Translations under genes and position numbers: made by a program | Shown: one piece after another, positions 21,940-32,049 of the stretch | How the letters are laid out: every line of letters begins with the position of its first letter | Position numbering within the stretch: position 1 is the first letter of the stretch | Notes under the pieces: generated by a model | Database searches by the model: none | Told to the model about the DNA's origin: nothing | The model's input: only the letters and a program-made list of their open reading frames with translations | Source: Diphasiastrum complanatum | Taxonomy: Eukaryota > Streptophyta > Lycopodiopsida > Lycopodiales > Lycopodiaceae | Direction of reading: 5' to 3' | DNA length: 60,000 bases | Assembly (NCBI GenBank): GCA_029204225.1 | Contig: CM055112.1 | Location: 25,497,922 to 25,557,921 of the forward strand

Positions 21940-22511
21940 ACAAGTCCATCGGCATCAAGATCTTCTCCATTTCCCGTAGGTCAACTACACGTTTCCTACA
22001 ATTAAATGCTCCATGGCCTTTCGCATTGCAACAATAACACCTTAAACTTTTCTTCATGATCTGCTTAGATTGCCTATCTTAAGATTCAATACTTCTCGAA
22101 CTTTCTCTAGCGTTACTATACTCTACGGTTTTTTCTTGTGAAATTTTTGCTTGCCACCTATAAAGAGGGCATGTTCTACATCACCAAACTTCCGATGCAA
22201 CTCCGCCTAAAGAAGAATCACAATAATGGACAGCAGATCCGTCTATTGAGTACCACTACCAAATATTGATGTCGAGTGTTCAAATGACTCTGGAAGGCTG
22301 TTAAGAAGCATCATGAATGCTTCTTCATCACTCACCACTGATCCAACCATAGCAAACTATTCAATAAGCACCTGCAGCTTTGTGAAATGTCACCCTCTGC
22401 CATTTTCATGGTGATCAGCTTCTTGCGTAGGTACAAACAATTAGTGACTCTTTTAGTCTCATATGTTGAGACTAATGTGTCCCAAGCCTCCTTTGCTGAC
22501 TTCAATCAATA
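21940..22511 (-). pseudogene. Copia gag with zinc knuckle, array copy 2
   Basis: The minus strand reads AWDTLVSTYETKRVTN, KLITMKMAEGD, then (after a deletion and stops) EAFMMLLNSLPESFEHS, ELHRKFGDVEHALFIGGKQ and a canonical CX2CX4HX4C knuckle CYCCNAKGHGAFNC at about 22000-22040. These are the UBN2 capsid and nucleocapsid parts of copia gag. Stops at several CAA/CAG sites and a deletion around VHFTKL kill it. There is no pol downstream. Confidence 0.75.
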
Positions 22512-23959
22512 GAAGCCACCTCTCATGACTCAATAACTATTGGAGAAGGTAAATCTCAAGAGGAAGTCACATATAGGATCGATCATGCATTGAGAATGTT
22601 TTTTACTTGCCATCGACACCTCATAGATACCTTGTTATACATGTGATCATAGGGAGTGTGAAAAATGGCACAAGAACCAACTTATGAACCTTGAGTGAAT
22701 GAGATTTAAGATCAGAAGAGAAGAAAGATACCCTGCCTCTCTCTTCTCTCTCAAAAGAACTATGCCTTTTTTACTAAAATTGAATAAGAATGTTCTTTGT
22801 GAGCCTCGACATTAGACCACACCCACTTGAATTCTTCACAAGCACATACTAGTTCACAAATTAAGTGGGTAGTGAAATAGTACCTACTAAAGAAAAAGTG
22901 AGCAAAAGATCTTGCCTTCAGCCTTGTTATGTATTTCAAAGGTGAAATCATTCAATAAATATTGCATACATTAATCCAGAACATAGCTTTCTCCAAACTA
23001 TTCTAAAATATAAGTAAAAGAAATTGGTACTCCCTTATCTCATATATATAAGAATGAATCATGCAAGTGTATGTCCCATGAATCATGCACCTTGTTTGCC
23101 CCTTCCTACTGCACGTAAGTTCCATTAAATAGAAAGACTAACTAACTCTATGACCGAACAATCAACTCTATATTGTGAAAGTTTGCTCGATATGAGCGTA
23201 TATGTACTTTCCCTGAAACACAACATAGTGACATATGGATATGAAGTCCATGTACTGTTATACTCGAATTAAATGAAAATAGATTAACGCTAATCTATAA
23301 ACTAGAGTATCATAGCAAGCGAGTCACAAATTTGCACCGATGTTGCTATCTAGTTTCCAAGGCCCATTACCCACACATCATTTTTGATTTTGCTAAGATT
23401 CAATTATGAGGAGGTATAAAAAACATATATTGAGATCATGTATGTTGCTATCTAGTTTCCAAGGCCCATTACCTTCAGAGAATTCATGTAGCATCGCACA
23501 GAAAAGAGAGATAGCATAGCGGAGAGAGAGAGAGAGAGAGTGACAGAGATGTAACTAACTACATTCTTATTAACTGATTAATGAGAGAAGAGCGAACTGC
23601 ACATACATAAACAATCATGTGACATTTGGGAGCTCTGACTTTAACTAGTTATTTAGTCATGTGTGAATGCGCACATTATTGTTCTTATCACTTGTGACCA
23701 AGTTCCAAGGAGAAAGAGATGGAATATCCTATCGTCTTGAACTCTACATAGATGAGTTCGGACGGGCTACATGAAGAGTCAAAACGGTTTGGGACTCACA
23801 GAATAACTAGATATATTTTGTGGTGTTCACAGATCAGCACATTAGTTGTTTACATTACATTATTTTTATCACTCCTCCTTAATGTATATTTAAGCTTATT
23901 ATCATAGTAATCATAGCAACTAATGAAAACAGTCTTTTGTGTATTCTTCAATAGTAGCA

Positions 23960-24551
23960 GTATTTGTTGATTTTTTATTTACAAGTCCATCGGCATCAAG
24001 ATCTTCTCCATTTCCAGTAGGTCAGGTACACGTTTCTTGCAATTAAATGCTCGATGGCCTTTTGCATTGCAACAATAACACCTTAAACTTTTCTTCATGA
24101 TCTGCTTAGATTGCCCATCTTAAGATTCAATACTTCTCGAACTTTCTCTAGCGTTACTATACTCCACGGTTTCTTCTTGTGAAATTTCTGCTTGCCACCT
24201 ATAAAGAGGGCATGTGCTACATCACCAGACTTTCGATGCAACTCCACCTAAAGAAGAATCACAATAATGGACAACGGATCCATCTATTGAGTACCACTAC
24301 CAAATATTGATGTCAAGTGTTCAAATGACTCTGGAAGGCAGTTAAGAAGCATCATGAATGCTTCTTCATCACTCACCACCGATCCAACCATAGTGAACTA
24401 TTCAATAAGCACCTACAGCTTTGTGAAATGTCACCCTCTGCCATTTTCATGGTGATCAGCTTCTTGCGTAGGTACAAACGATTAGTGACTCTTTTAGTCT
24501 CATATGTTGAGGCTAATGTGTCCCAAGCCTCCTTTGCCGACTTCAATCAAT
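23960..24551 (-). pseudogene. Copia gag with zinc knuckle, array copy 3
   Basis: Near-identical to the copy at 21940-22511, including the same internal deletion before HFTKL-like sequence, which confirms that both arose by duplication of one already-decayed gag. It is bounded upstream by GGTGGCTTCTATTG, the empty target of the solo LTR. Confidence 0.75.
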
Positions 24552-24795
24552 AGAAGCCACCTCTCATGACTCAATAACTATTGGAGAAGGTAAATTTCAA
24601 GAGGAAGTCACATATAGGATCGATCATGCATTGAGAATGTTTTTTACTTGCCATGGACACACTACATAGATACCTTGTTATACACATGATCATAGGGAGT
24701 GTGGAAAATGGCACATTCCAAAGCAATCTCCCAAAAGAACAACCCTATGAACCTTGAGTGAGTTAGATTTAAGATTAGAAGAGAAGAAAGATACC

Positions 24796-24799
<4 letters not shown>

Positions 24800-24885
<86 letters not shown>
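24800..24885. repeat. (CT)n microsatellite
   Basis: About 43 CT dinucleotides with a single G interruption at 24840. At this position units 1 and 2 of the array have only short CT runs, so the tract expanded in the third, partial copy. Confidence 0.95.
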
Positions 24886-24890
<5 letters not shown>

Positions 24891-25045
24891 GAACTATGCC
24901 ATTTTTACTAAGATTTAATGAGAATGTTCTTTGTGAGCTTCGACATTAGACCACACCCACTTGAATTCTTCACAAGCACATACTAATTCACAAATTTTGT
25001 GGGTAGTAAAATAGTACCAACTAAAAAAACAAGTGAGCAAAGATA

Positions 25046-25686
25046 ATCTGATATGAAGAGAATGTATAACTTAGGCGTCATAGACAACCATACATTTCTC
25101 TTATAATGATGTTTGTGTAAGAGGAGTGAGAGTTAATTTCCTTCAGTATATTGGTATCCTCAAAGTATCGTTTTTACATTTTAAGGTCCACACCAAGTCT
25201 TTTGGCTAAGCAAAACAGTTAAAACTTGTCATACTCCTATTCAAACTAAAAACAAACTGATATGGACCAACTACCTATAAGCTGATCAACATGGCACTCA
25301 CCCTCATACGGTGATATAACGGCTTGGCCTATCGCCAAAACAATGTCTGTTTGGGAAGACGGACTATGTTTCTAATTGCTATTCAAAGCTGTTAAGTAGT
25401 ATAACTTCTTTTGGACATGAATAACAACTGACATTCAACTATGACACCTATCTTCCTCACGTAACTAACTTGTGCGGTTTTGTTGTGTGGGATGGTGGCT
25501 GGACGTCTTGAAAGTGGTTATGCTTTATGGTGCTTTATAGTACTGTATTTTACTTTTCAGCTATACTTTATCTTGTTGGATTATGAATAATGGCTTTAAA
25601 AGATTTTAGTCTTGCTTTGTCAAGAGGAACTAAGTGCAGTCTTGTATCTCTCTCCCCCTCTCCCTCGATTCAATTCAATTTGATTT

Positions 25687-25689
<3 letters not shown>
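25046..25689. other. No supported gene
   Basis: Sequence after the third array unit, with no homology noticed inside the window and no recognisable domain. It ends at a (CT)n tract. Confidence 0.4.

Positions 25690-25772
<83 letters not shown>
25690..25772. repeat. (CT)n microsatellite
   Basis: A perfect CT run of about 41 units after a C/T-rich lead-in. Confidence 0.95.
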
Positions 25773-25773
<1 letters not shown>

Positions 25774-26886
25774 ATGAGACTACACACTTTTTAGATATTC
25801 ATAGAGGTTTGTTATATAATTTAAAGGAGAATGAGACGAACTTATATAATCTTTTGTCTCTATTTATTCAATTCTAAACTTCTTCAAGTTCTATTAAGAT
25901 CACCAACTAAATTTTTTTGGAGAAGATTATTGGCTTTCCTAGTTGTAGGAAGCTTGTAGTTGGAGTACCCAATGAATCTAATTACCTTTAGAAAAGAGTA
26001 GTGATCCTTATAGAATTGTTTAGGGGCTGATTTTTTATCATGTTAGAGAAGTTTTAAAGTGGGTTTGGGTTTTTGAAAGTTCTGAAAAAATATTCGTGGG
26101 ATGGTTAGAGGAAGTCTTCCTCTAGATACACAAACTTTTTTTTTCAAAAAGATTGATTTTAACTATGTGTTTTGATCAAAACTAGTGTTTTTTTTTGCAT
26201 AAATGAAGTGTTTGAAGTTCTGATTTTCATTTTGAAGTTCTGTTTTTCAGACTTGTAAATCTGAAAATCAGATCTGAAAAGTGAAGTTTTCATCCAAACT
26301 TCATTAATTACAACTTTCTATCTCCTAGTTTCATGAAGATGGCAATGTAGGAAAGGAATGGTAGTGTAACTTTGTATATAAACAAGTTTTGAAGTTCTTT
26401 TTTTTGTTATTATGAAGTTCTAACTTTCAGACCTGTAAATCTGAAAATCAGATCTAAAACTTGAGGTTTTTATAAAGCTTCATTAATTTTCCTTTTCTAG
26501 ACACTAGTTTCATTGGATGTGGAGATCTAGAATAGTGAGAAATGTGAAAATTTTGGTTTCTTTTGTAATGACAAATAGAAATGGAATTGGATTGGGATCT
26601 TTATGTAAACCTTAGCTTAGATTTAGTTAATTGAAGTTTACATAAAGATTTGGTTTTCATTTTTGCTTTGGATTAAGGCAAAGGTAGCTTGTTATTGTTG
26701 CTCTCTTAGGCTTGGGTTGAGCTTGCAAATAGTAGGCTTGGATTGAGCTTACAAACAATAAGATTGAATGAGTAGAAATAAAATGCTTCTATTTTGCATT
26801 GGATGTAAGAATTAAAGCATTTCTATCATTCTAATCTGAGCACTTGTTGTTATATTTCATAATAAGAAAACACACAAGCAACACCA
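25773..26886 (+). other. Leader/LTR-type region before a gypsy gag
   Basis: It contains two copies of a GAAGTTCT...TGTAAATCTGAAAATCAGATC block (about 26213-26281 and 26388-26460) and a repeated GGCTTGGRTTGAGCTT motif (about 26708-26760). It ends immediately before the gypsy gag start. The arrangement fits an untranslated leader or 5' LTR, but no PBS was identified. Confidence 0.35.
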
Positions 26887-27590
26887 ATGGATCAAACCAA
26901 TGATAATCCACCTTTTGATTTATCAAACCCATCCAATGTGGCACAAGCTCTTGAACTTTTATATCAACAGATTCAAACCACTAATAAACAGCTTCTTGAA
27001 ACTAATCAAAAGAACCAAGACTTGGAGTCCAAGTTAGCCAACCAGAAGAAGCATGTAGTTCCACCTCCCATAAAATTGTTTAAGAGAGAGAAGAAAGGTA
27101 GGAACTTGCAAGTGGTAAGTTCATGGCTTAATGTTTGGAAGAAAAACTTTGGCATGAACCAATTCCCTGAATGTGAAAAGCTATCCACTATTACTATGTT
27201 CCTTGAGGGAAGAGCCTTAGTATGGTGGGATGACCTAGTTGCAAAAGGCAATCAACCTTGTACATGGGAAGATTTTTGCATAGTATTTAGGGAATACTTT
27301 TTACCACTGTTAGATGACTATGAACACTTTCAAAAGTTGAGTCATATAACAATGAATAAAGGTTTGGAACAGTTTATTCAGGATTTTCATGAGTACTTGA
27401 ATCCACTTTATAGTGACGTTCCACCCAAAGTACAAATGTTAATGTTTATTGATGGGTTACCAAAAGATTATCAAGTGGATCTTTGTAGGAACCATCCAAA
27501 AGCCCTTGAGGATGCTATAAGGGCTGCAAAGGTTTTTGATGACACACCTAAGCCACCTAGGGGTCAACAGCCTAATGAGCAGAACTCGTA
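26887..27590 (+). CDS. Ty3/gypsy gag, partial
   Basis: The open frame from ATG 26887 has an N-terminal coiled coil with Q-rich helix (QALELLYQQIQTTNKQLLE), then the Retrotrans_gag core: PIKLFKREKKGRN, FPECEKLSTITMFLEGRALV followed by WWDDL, WEDFCIVFREYF and a VQMLMFIDGLPKDY segment. It is uninterrupted up to about residue 235. From about 27590 the frame runs into inverted copia sequence and the nucleocapsid is lost, so residues after PPRGQQPNEQN are not gag. The protein would form the capsid of a gypsy element. The intact frame suggests a fairly recent insertion. Confidence 0.8.
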
Positions 27591-27824
27591 TATGCTTGAT
27601 TTTAGAGCCTTTGATATTCAGAGTAATCATGGAAAATGCCTTGCCATCTCTCAGTCTCCATTTGGTGATGATGGGTGCATCACCTTTTGGCTTGACCTCT
27701 GTGCCATCAACTATGTCCCATAGTTCTTTGGCAAGTAGAACTACTTTCATCTTGAACTTTTAGAGATGGTAGTTATCTCCATCGAGTTTGTCGATCAGAG
27801 ATGAACTAAAAGATGAATCCATTC
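27591..27824 (-). pseudogene. Copia gag N-terminus
   Basis: The minus strand, from about 27824, reads LIDKLDGDNYHL, a stop in place of W, KFKMKVVLLAKELWDIVDG and WRLRDGKAFSMITLNIKGS. This is the N-terminal copia gag signature (DGxNYxxWKxxM). It is cut at about 27590 by the gypsy gag junction. It lies in the correct order behind a PBS and LTR on the same strand. Confidence 0.75.
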
Positions 27825-27946
27825 TGGTATAGAGTGAGAGATCGTTAGTAGAAACAACGATATTGGAATAATTTTGGTTGTAAACGATGTCTTGGTAGAA
27901 ACAAAATTGATAACCTGCAATGGAAATGTAGATTATTGAACCACCC

Positions 27947-27958
27947 GTTCTGATACCA
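27947..27958 (-). promoter_or_regulatory. Primer-binding site for initiator tRNA-Met
   Basis: TGGTATCAGAAC on the - strand, one base off the standard copia PBS, directly adjoining an LTR end ATTACGACA (27959 onward). It lies about 120 bp upstream of the copia gag start. Confidence 0.8.
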
Positions 27959-28440
27959 TGTCGTAATCATTGGAATAGCAGGGGAAGTAGAACAACGGAC
28001 GGTTGTCGATCGGAAGTGCACAGTTACCATCAATAATAAAGATGAATAATAAGTCGTAATGTTCAATAGAACAAAAATAGTAATGTGAAAAACATACTGG
28101 TAAAAAAAGAATTAGAAGGTGAGTACATGGGCGTGAAGCTGATGAGCACAATTCAGTGAGGCTAAAAAGATATCTATTTACAAGATATTTTCAAGTCTTT
28201 CAAGTCAGTGCTTTTCTACCTAATTAATTACATCCGACTTGTAGTTGGTAACCGCTTTTTAAGTGATAAAGATTATGTACAAGTAGGTGAACTTCCCTAA
28301 AGTCTTGGATTGACTTTTCCATCATGACGAAGTCAGATTTATTGGTGTCGTCAGATTTGTCATCTTGGTCAGATTTGTCGGCTTCGTCAGATTTGTCGAC
28401 TTGGTCAGATTTGTCCATGTGGTGGACCTCAAGGTCGGCT
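27959..28440 (-). mobile_element. Copia LTR (5' LTR of the inverted gag at 27.6-27.8 kb)
   Basis: The 3' end on the - strand is fixed by ACGACA next to the PBS. The start is not certain; TGCACCAGCAG at about 28450 is one candidate. The region contains the 15-bp repeat at 28312-28420. The opposite LTR is not in the window, so the length cannot be checked. Confidence 0.5.
28312..28420. repeat. 15-bp minisatellite
   Basis: On the - strand the unit is GACAAATCTGACSAA, about six copies. As it is a multiple of three it gives a repetitive DKSDQ-like peptide in one frame. It sits in the U3 part of an LTR, so coding is unlikely. Confidence 0.75.
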
Positions 28441-28474
28441 GCTGGTGCATAGAAGAGTAATAATCAGATTGAAG

Positions 28475-28740
28475 TATGTTTTGACAATAGGGCTAAAAGT
28501 TTCTGAGTAGTCTAGATATGGAATCTGTGAGAAGCCTTTGGCGACCAATCTATTATTCTATTGATTTATCATTCCTTCAGCATCATACTTCACCTTGAAT
28601 ATCCATTTGCATGGAATTGGATTTCAATCTTTAGGCACCTCCATTATGGTCCATGTATGATTCTCAATAGGGAAAAGCAGTTGCCCCATCCATGAAGAAT
28701 AGAAGTGTTTGTAAGGCGCTGGATTTGTGTTTGAGAGTAT
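28475..28740 (-). pseudogene. Copia reverse-transcriptase N-terminal fragment
   Basis: The minus strand reads NHTWTIMEVPKD, PCKWIFKVKYDAEGMI, LVAKGFSQIPYLDYSETFSP and IVK, the first conserved block of copia RT (NxTWxLVxxP...KWVFKxKxxxxGxVxRYKARLVAKGFxQxxGxDYxETFSPVVK). Stops replace conserved residues. The catalytic blocks are absent, so it cannot function. Confidence 0.8.
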
Positions 28741-29580
28741 AGATGTCAGTGGCCCCACTCAAGAATTTTCAAAAGACCTTAGACGAAAAAAAAAAAAATT
28801 CAACAACATCTGAAGTACATATATCAAATATGGCGATGGATCAAATTGATAGGGCTCTGGAGATGTCTGCCAAGATTGTTAATGAGATGATGTTGTAGAA
28901 CGACTAGTGTAATGAATTTGATGTCGTTCCTGAAGGTTCCTCAAGTAAGGGTGAGATATATAAGGTGACAATTTCGGAACATCCCAAAAGTACATGTGGG
29001 GACTTCAAAATGCGAGAGACAAGAGGAAAGGGCTACATGCCATGCGAACACATATATTTCGTTTACTTTCGTGTTCTAGGTCGAGTATTTTGTGCATAAG
29101 TCTCCGCTTCTTTGCATAGAAGTATTTCCTACACTGAGTGGGTATAGAACATGTGTGGAGCCGATATGTGTTGTAGACTAGCTTGGTGCCCAAGATTATT
29201 TGGTGACATGGTGTTGAGGGATGACCAATGAACAAACACAGTGATGAAGTATCTGAATTCTCAAGTTTTTGGCCTGGAATCATATTAAAGAGAGCATATA
29301 TTGCATTTTTTTTTTTATGATTGCTCACTATGATGCTAGGCAATCAGTAATTACATGACTTGTTCTTCCAATTGTGTTATGATTGAGGCTTTAATGTATT
29401 TTGATTGAGGCTTTAGAAGATAAGATTTGATGAAAATCCTTGGGGAAATGATTTTTGGTGAGCATTTCATCATCACTAACCTCATTTTGAAATCCTTATT
29501 GTATCCAAAACATCCTAGCTGATCTCCACCAACTTCTCTCCTCAAGAAAACCCATGCATAAACAATGTGTGAAATGCCAA
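28741..29580. other. Unrecognised sequence
   Basis: Two minus-strand open frames (29005-29343, 112 codons; 29351-29590, 79 codons) lie end to end but match no family I recognise, and neither shows a signal peptide or known motif. They may be shadows or an old transposon ORF next to the repeats at 29580-30085. Confidence 0.3.
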
Positions 29581-29589
29581 AATCTGACA

Positions 29590-30085
29590 CATTTACAATC
29601 TGTCAGAATCCGTCTGCCCAGAAACACCCCAACAAAATGTCGGAGAGATGTCAAAATTTTAGAAAGTTTTAAAATGCTCTTTCTCTGTCGAAAATTTGAA
29701 ACAGATGTCAGAATCAGACACTGATAAATATCTGTTAGAATCCGTTGGAATATACCCTAAAAGAAAAGTCGGAGGGATATCGAAAATTTCTGACAAATTT
29801 TAAATGCTCTCCGTGTGTTGGAAAACTACAACTGACGTCAGAATTCCACACTGGTAAATAAATCATCTTGATTTGAATTTCCTACATTACACGTGGACTT
29901 CGTCTTCCGACATCCACGTCATGCTTCATGTGGGGGTTGAAAACCGACATGTGTTGGAATCTGACGACACAGTTTGAAATTCAATCCGGCGCAGCACCGG
30001 TAGTTGGAAATCGTCGGAATCCGACATAACCTTTCGACATGGTTTCTGTCAAATGCTCTGACATCCCGAAATGTGACGAAATTCT
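29590..30085. repeat. Short palindromic-type repeats, subterminal-like
   Basis: Variants of GTCGGAATCYGACA recur, often in near-palindromic form: about 29601, 29706, 29747, 29837, 29957 and 30013. In addition, about 29600-29725 and 29740-29850 are imperfect direct repeats sharing GTCGGAGRGATRTC and TTTTAAATGCTCT. Clustered GTCGGA motifs suggest the subterminal region of a DNA transposon. No terminus was found. Confidence 0.45.
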
Positions 30086-30845
30086 TTTTCGCGATTTTAC
30101 ATCACAGAACATGATGGTTTCCACCAATTTGTGTTGTTGTATATGCTACACGTGAAACTAGGATTTGAAGATTATAGGCTTTGGAGGGTTCAAATTAGAA
30201 GGTGATTTGGATAGATATAATCAACGTGAGCATGTGGTTTCTTCTTGGGTGGGACAACATTTTCTTGGAAGCGTAGAAACAAAAATGCGATGCCCTGTCT
30301 TCAAGAGAGGCTGAATACATTCAAATGGTTCAAAATCTTTCGAGATCAGCCAACGTGGAAACATTGTGACAAAGAGTGGATTGACATTGAATCATACGTT
30401 TCAATCTAGGACCAAGCATATTGATATACTTATCCCTGCCATACAAGTGAGTTGGAATGTGCATTGATTGAAAGCACACAGTTTGGAGTTGTGCTGCCAC
30501 CATGAATCTCATGTGTGGTTGCGTTTAAGTGCGAAAACAAATTGAGTTCAATATCGATAGGATTTATCATCTCTTTCTCCCTGGAACTTTCACGAGAGAA
30601 GGAGAGAGTGAGTGAGTGAGCGCGAACGAGCGCGAGAGCGACAGAGCGCACTGTTATATTGAAGTCGAGGGATAACCAGTATAAGTATATTAAAAGGCCC
30701 CCCTTCGGTATCTGTACTGAAAAGTACAAAACTGAATCGACAATTGATTATCTGATCATGGCAAGTGGGTGGTAATTTTCATTTTCCAAGCTGTAGGATC
30801 TAGAAAGCATAAGAATCAAATTATTATATCTCGCTTTCAAAGTAG

Positions 30846-31280
30846 TCATTGTGTGTTGCTCGCAGGCACAGGAGAGGCGCAGCTTTCCAGCTTATCGGTT
30901 TCTGATTTCGGGTTCGAATTTAAGAAATAATTGTCGTTAAGAGCAGTCCTGTGGTTCGTTGATGTTCTTGCTGATGGAAAAATATCGACATCCGAGGCCG
31001 GTGTTTTCACGTTCATCCGCTCCCTGGATGCATCTGAAACATATTTCGGACATTTAATTATACTGTTAGACGTGACCGTCTCTCCGATTTCAAAATGAGT
31101 ACCCTTCGGAGGTGCAGGAGGGATTAATCTAACAGATTCAAATCCATAGCTGGCCTCCAATCTCCTATTTGTTGCGGGTTGTTCCTTCAAATGTCGAGCA
31201 GCGGAAGCTAAAGAATCAAACGAGATCAGAAAGAGTAATATCAAAATCCCTGGCATTATTTTACGAAGGTTCAATTCCAT
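30846..31280 (-). CDS. Small secreted peptide precursor, possibly IDA-like
   Basis: A 144-codon intact frame starts at ATG 31280 and ends TGA 30846-30848. Residues 1-28 are a clear signal peptide: a basic start (MELNLRKIM), a hydrophobic run (ILILLFLI) and small residues before RHLKE. About 20 residues later comes YGFESVRLIPPAPPKGTH. This resembles the bioactive region of IDA/IDL peptides (FGYLPKG, then a proline-serine core, then a basic residue and HN), though it is not a perfect match. The tail is hydrophilic, with two cysteines and a second PSARTSTNH segment. IDA-type peptides are apoplastic ligands of HAESA-type receptor kinases that control cell separation. A TATA box lies 180 nt upstream and there are no introns. 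The family assignment is tentative; secretion is well supported. Confidence 0.65.
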   Translation of the reverse strand: MELNLRKIMPGILILLFLISFDSLASAARHLKEQPATNRRLEASYGFESVRLIPPAPPKGTHFEIGETVTSNSIIKCPKYVSDASRERMNVKTPASDVDIFPSARTSTNHRTALNDNYFLNSNPKSETDKLESCASPVPASNTQ

Positions 31281-31459
31281 TGGTGCTGAAACTAGTTTAA
31301 CTAGTGTAGTTACTCAAGGCTGTGGAGCAAATGCTATGCCCAAGCTCGGATAATGAGCTAGACGTTGCGCAACTCTCTAATCTCAAATTCTGCGTGTTCC
31401 TGATAAATTGAGGAAATTGTTGCAGTTGTTTGTTGAGTACCAAGATGATAAAACGATCT

Positions 31460-31469
31460 CCTTAAATAG
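31460..31469 (-). promoter_or_regulatory. TATA box of the secreted-peptide gene
   Basis: CTATTTAAGG on the - strand. A start site about 30 bp downstream would leave a 5' leader of roughly 150 nt before ATG 31280, normal for a plant gene. Confidence 0.55.
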
Positions 31470-31938
31470 TAGGCGAAGACAGTTTGTTTGTCGCTCTGTG
31501 CTTCGGTGCAACTGCTGCGCCAGCCAATATTTGACGATGCATGTAGCGCAAGATTTGACGATAAAAATATTTCGAGGAGTTTTGACGTAGAAAAGAGGCA
31601 CTGAGCAGGAGAATGCAAGGAAATGAAGAGGAGAAGTCAGACGCAGCAGCTCCCGTTCGCTGCTCGTGTTGCGTGAGACGTAGTATTGATGTCGCGTTAT
31701 TTTGCCCACGACTTTCTCATATGGATATATAAGTCAAATGTAAAACTGTATATTGAGTCTCATTGACCGTGTGTAAAGTATAGTGGGAACAGTGTTGGGC
31801 GGGTATATAGGGTCGTGCCTGGTATCAACCCAGGAATTAAAAAACATACCAGTCTTGGTATATAGTTTTTCAATATGTAGCAAAGAACCTCATATCCCTG
31901 TGTATTGACTTTCGATATACTTAAGGTAATACCCGGCT

Positions 31939-32012
31939 AGACTGGTATAAGCCCGAGAAATACCAGGGACATACCAGACTGGTATAAGCCCGAGAAATAC
32001 CAAGGATATACC
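31939..32012. repeat. 37-bp tandem duplication
   Basis: Two adjacent copies beginning AGACTGGTATAAGCCCGAGA, differing at a few positions near the end. Further TACCAG/CTGGTA motifs in both orientations occur from 31800 to 32020, so this is the dense part of a wider cluster upstream of the peptide gene. Confidence 0.8.
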
Positions 32013-32049
32013 ATTCCTAGGGCTGGTAGATTGCAAACTCATCAAGATA

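Larger units (their letters stand above)
20502..24555 (-). repeat. Tandem duplication of a ~2.02-2.04 kb copia LTR-gag unit
   Basis: Unit 1 (20502 to about 22515) and unit 2 (about 22516-24555) are near-identical along their whole length, with CAATAACTATTGG at 20515, 22531 and 24572. Each unit contains leader, LTR-type sequence and a gag fragment in the same order. The second unit is about 25 bp longer because of a local templated insertion. A third, partial unit follows to about 25045. Unequal recombination between LTR-type sequences is the simplest origin. Confidence 0.8.

Noticed and set aside
24800-24885. CRISPR-like or array-type repeats at the dinucleotide tracts
   Set aside because: No spacers; simple microsatellites in a plant-type genome.
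27457-27723. C-terminal part of the 278-codon gag frame
   Set aside because: After about 27590 the frame is antisense copia gag; only the N-terminal ~235 residues are gypsy gag.
30430-30729. 99-codon minus frame downstream of the peptide gene
   Set aside because: No homology or motif; spans a low-complexity GAGTGAGTGAGC stretch.
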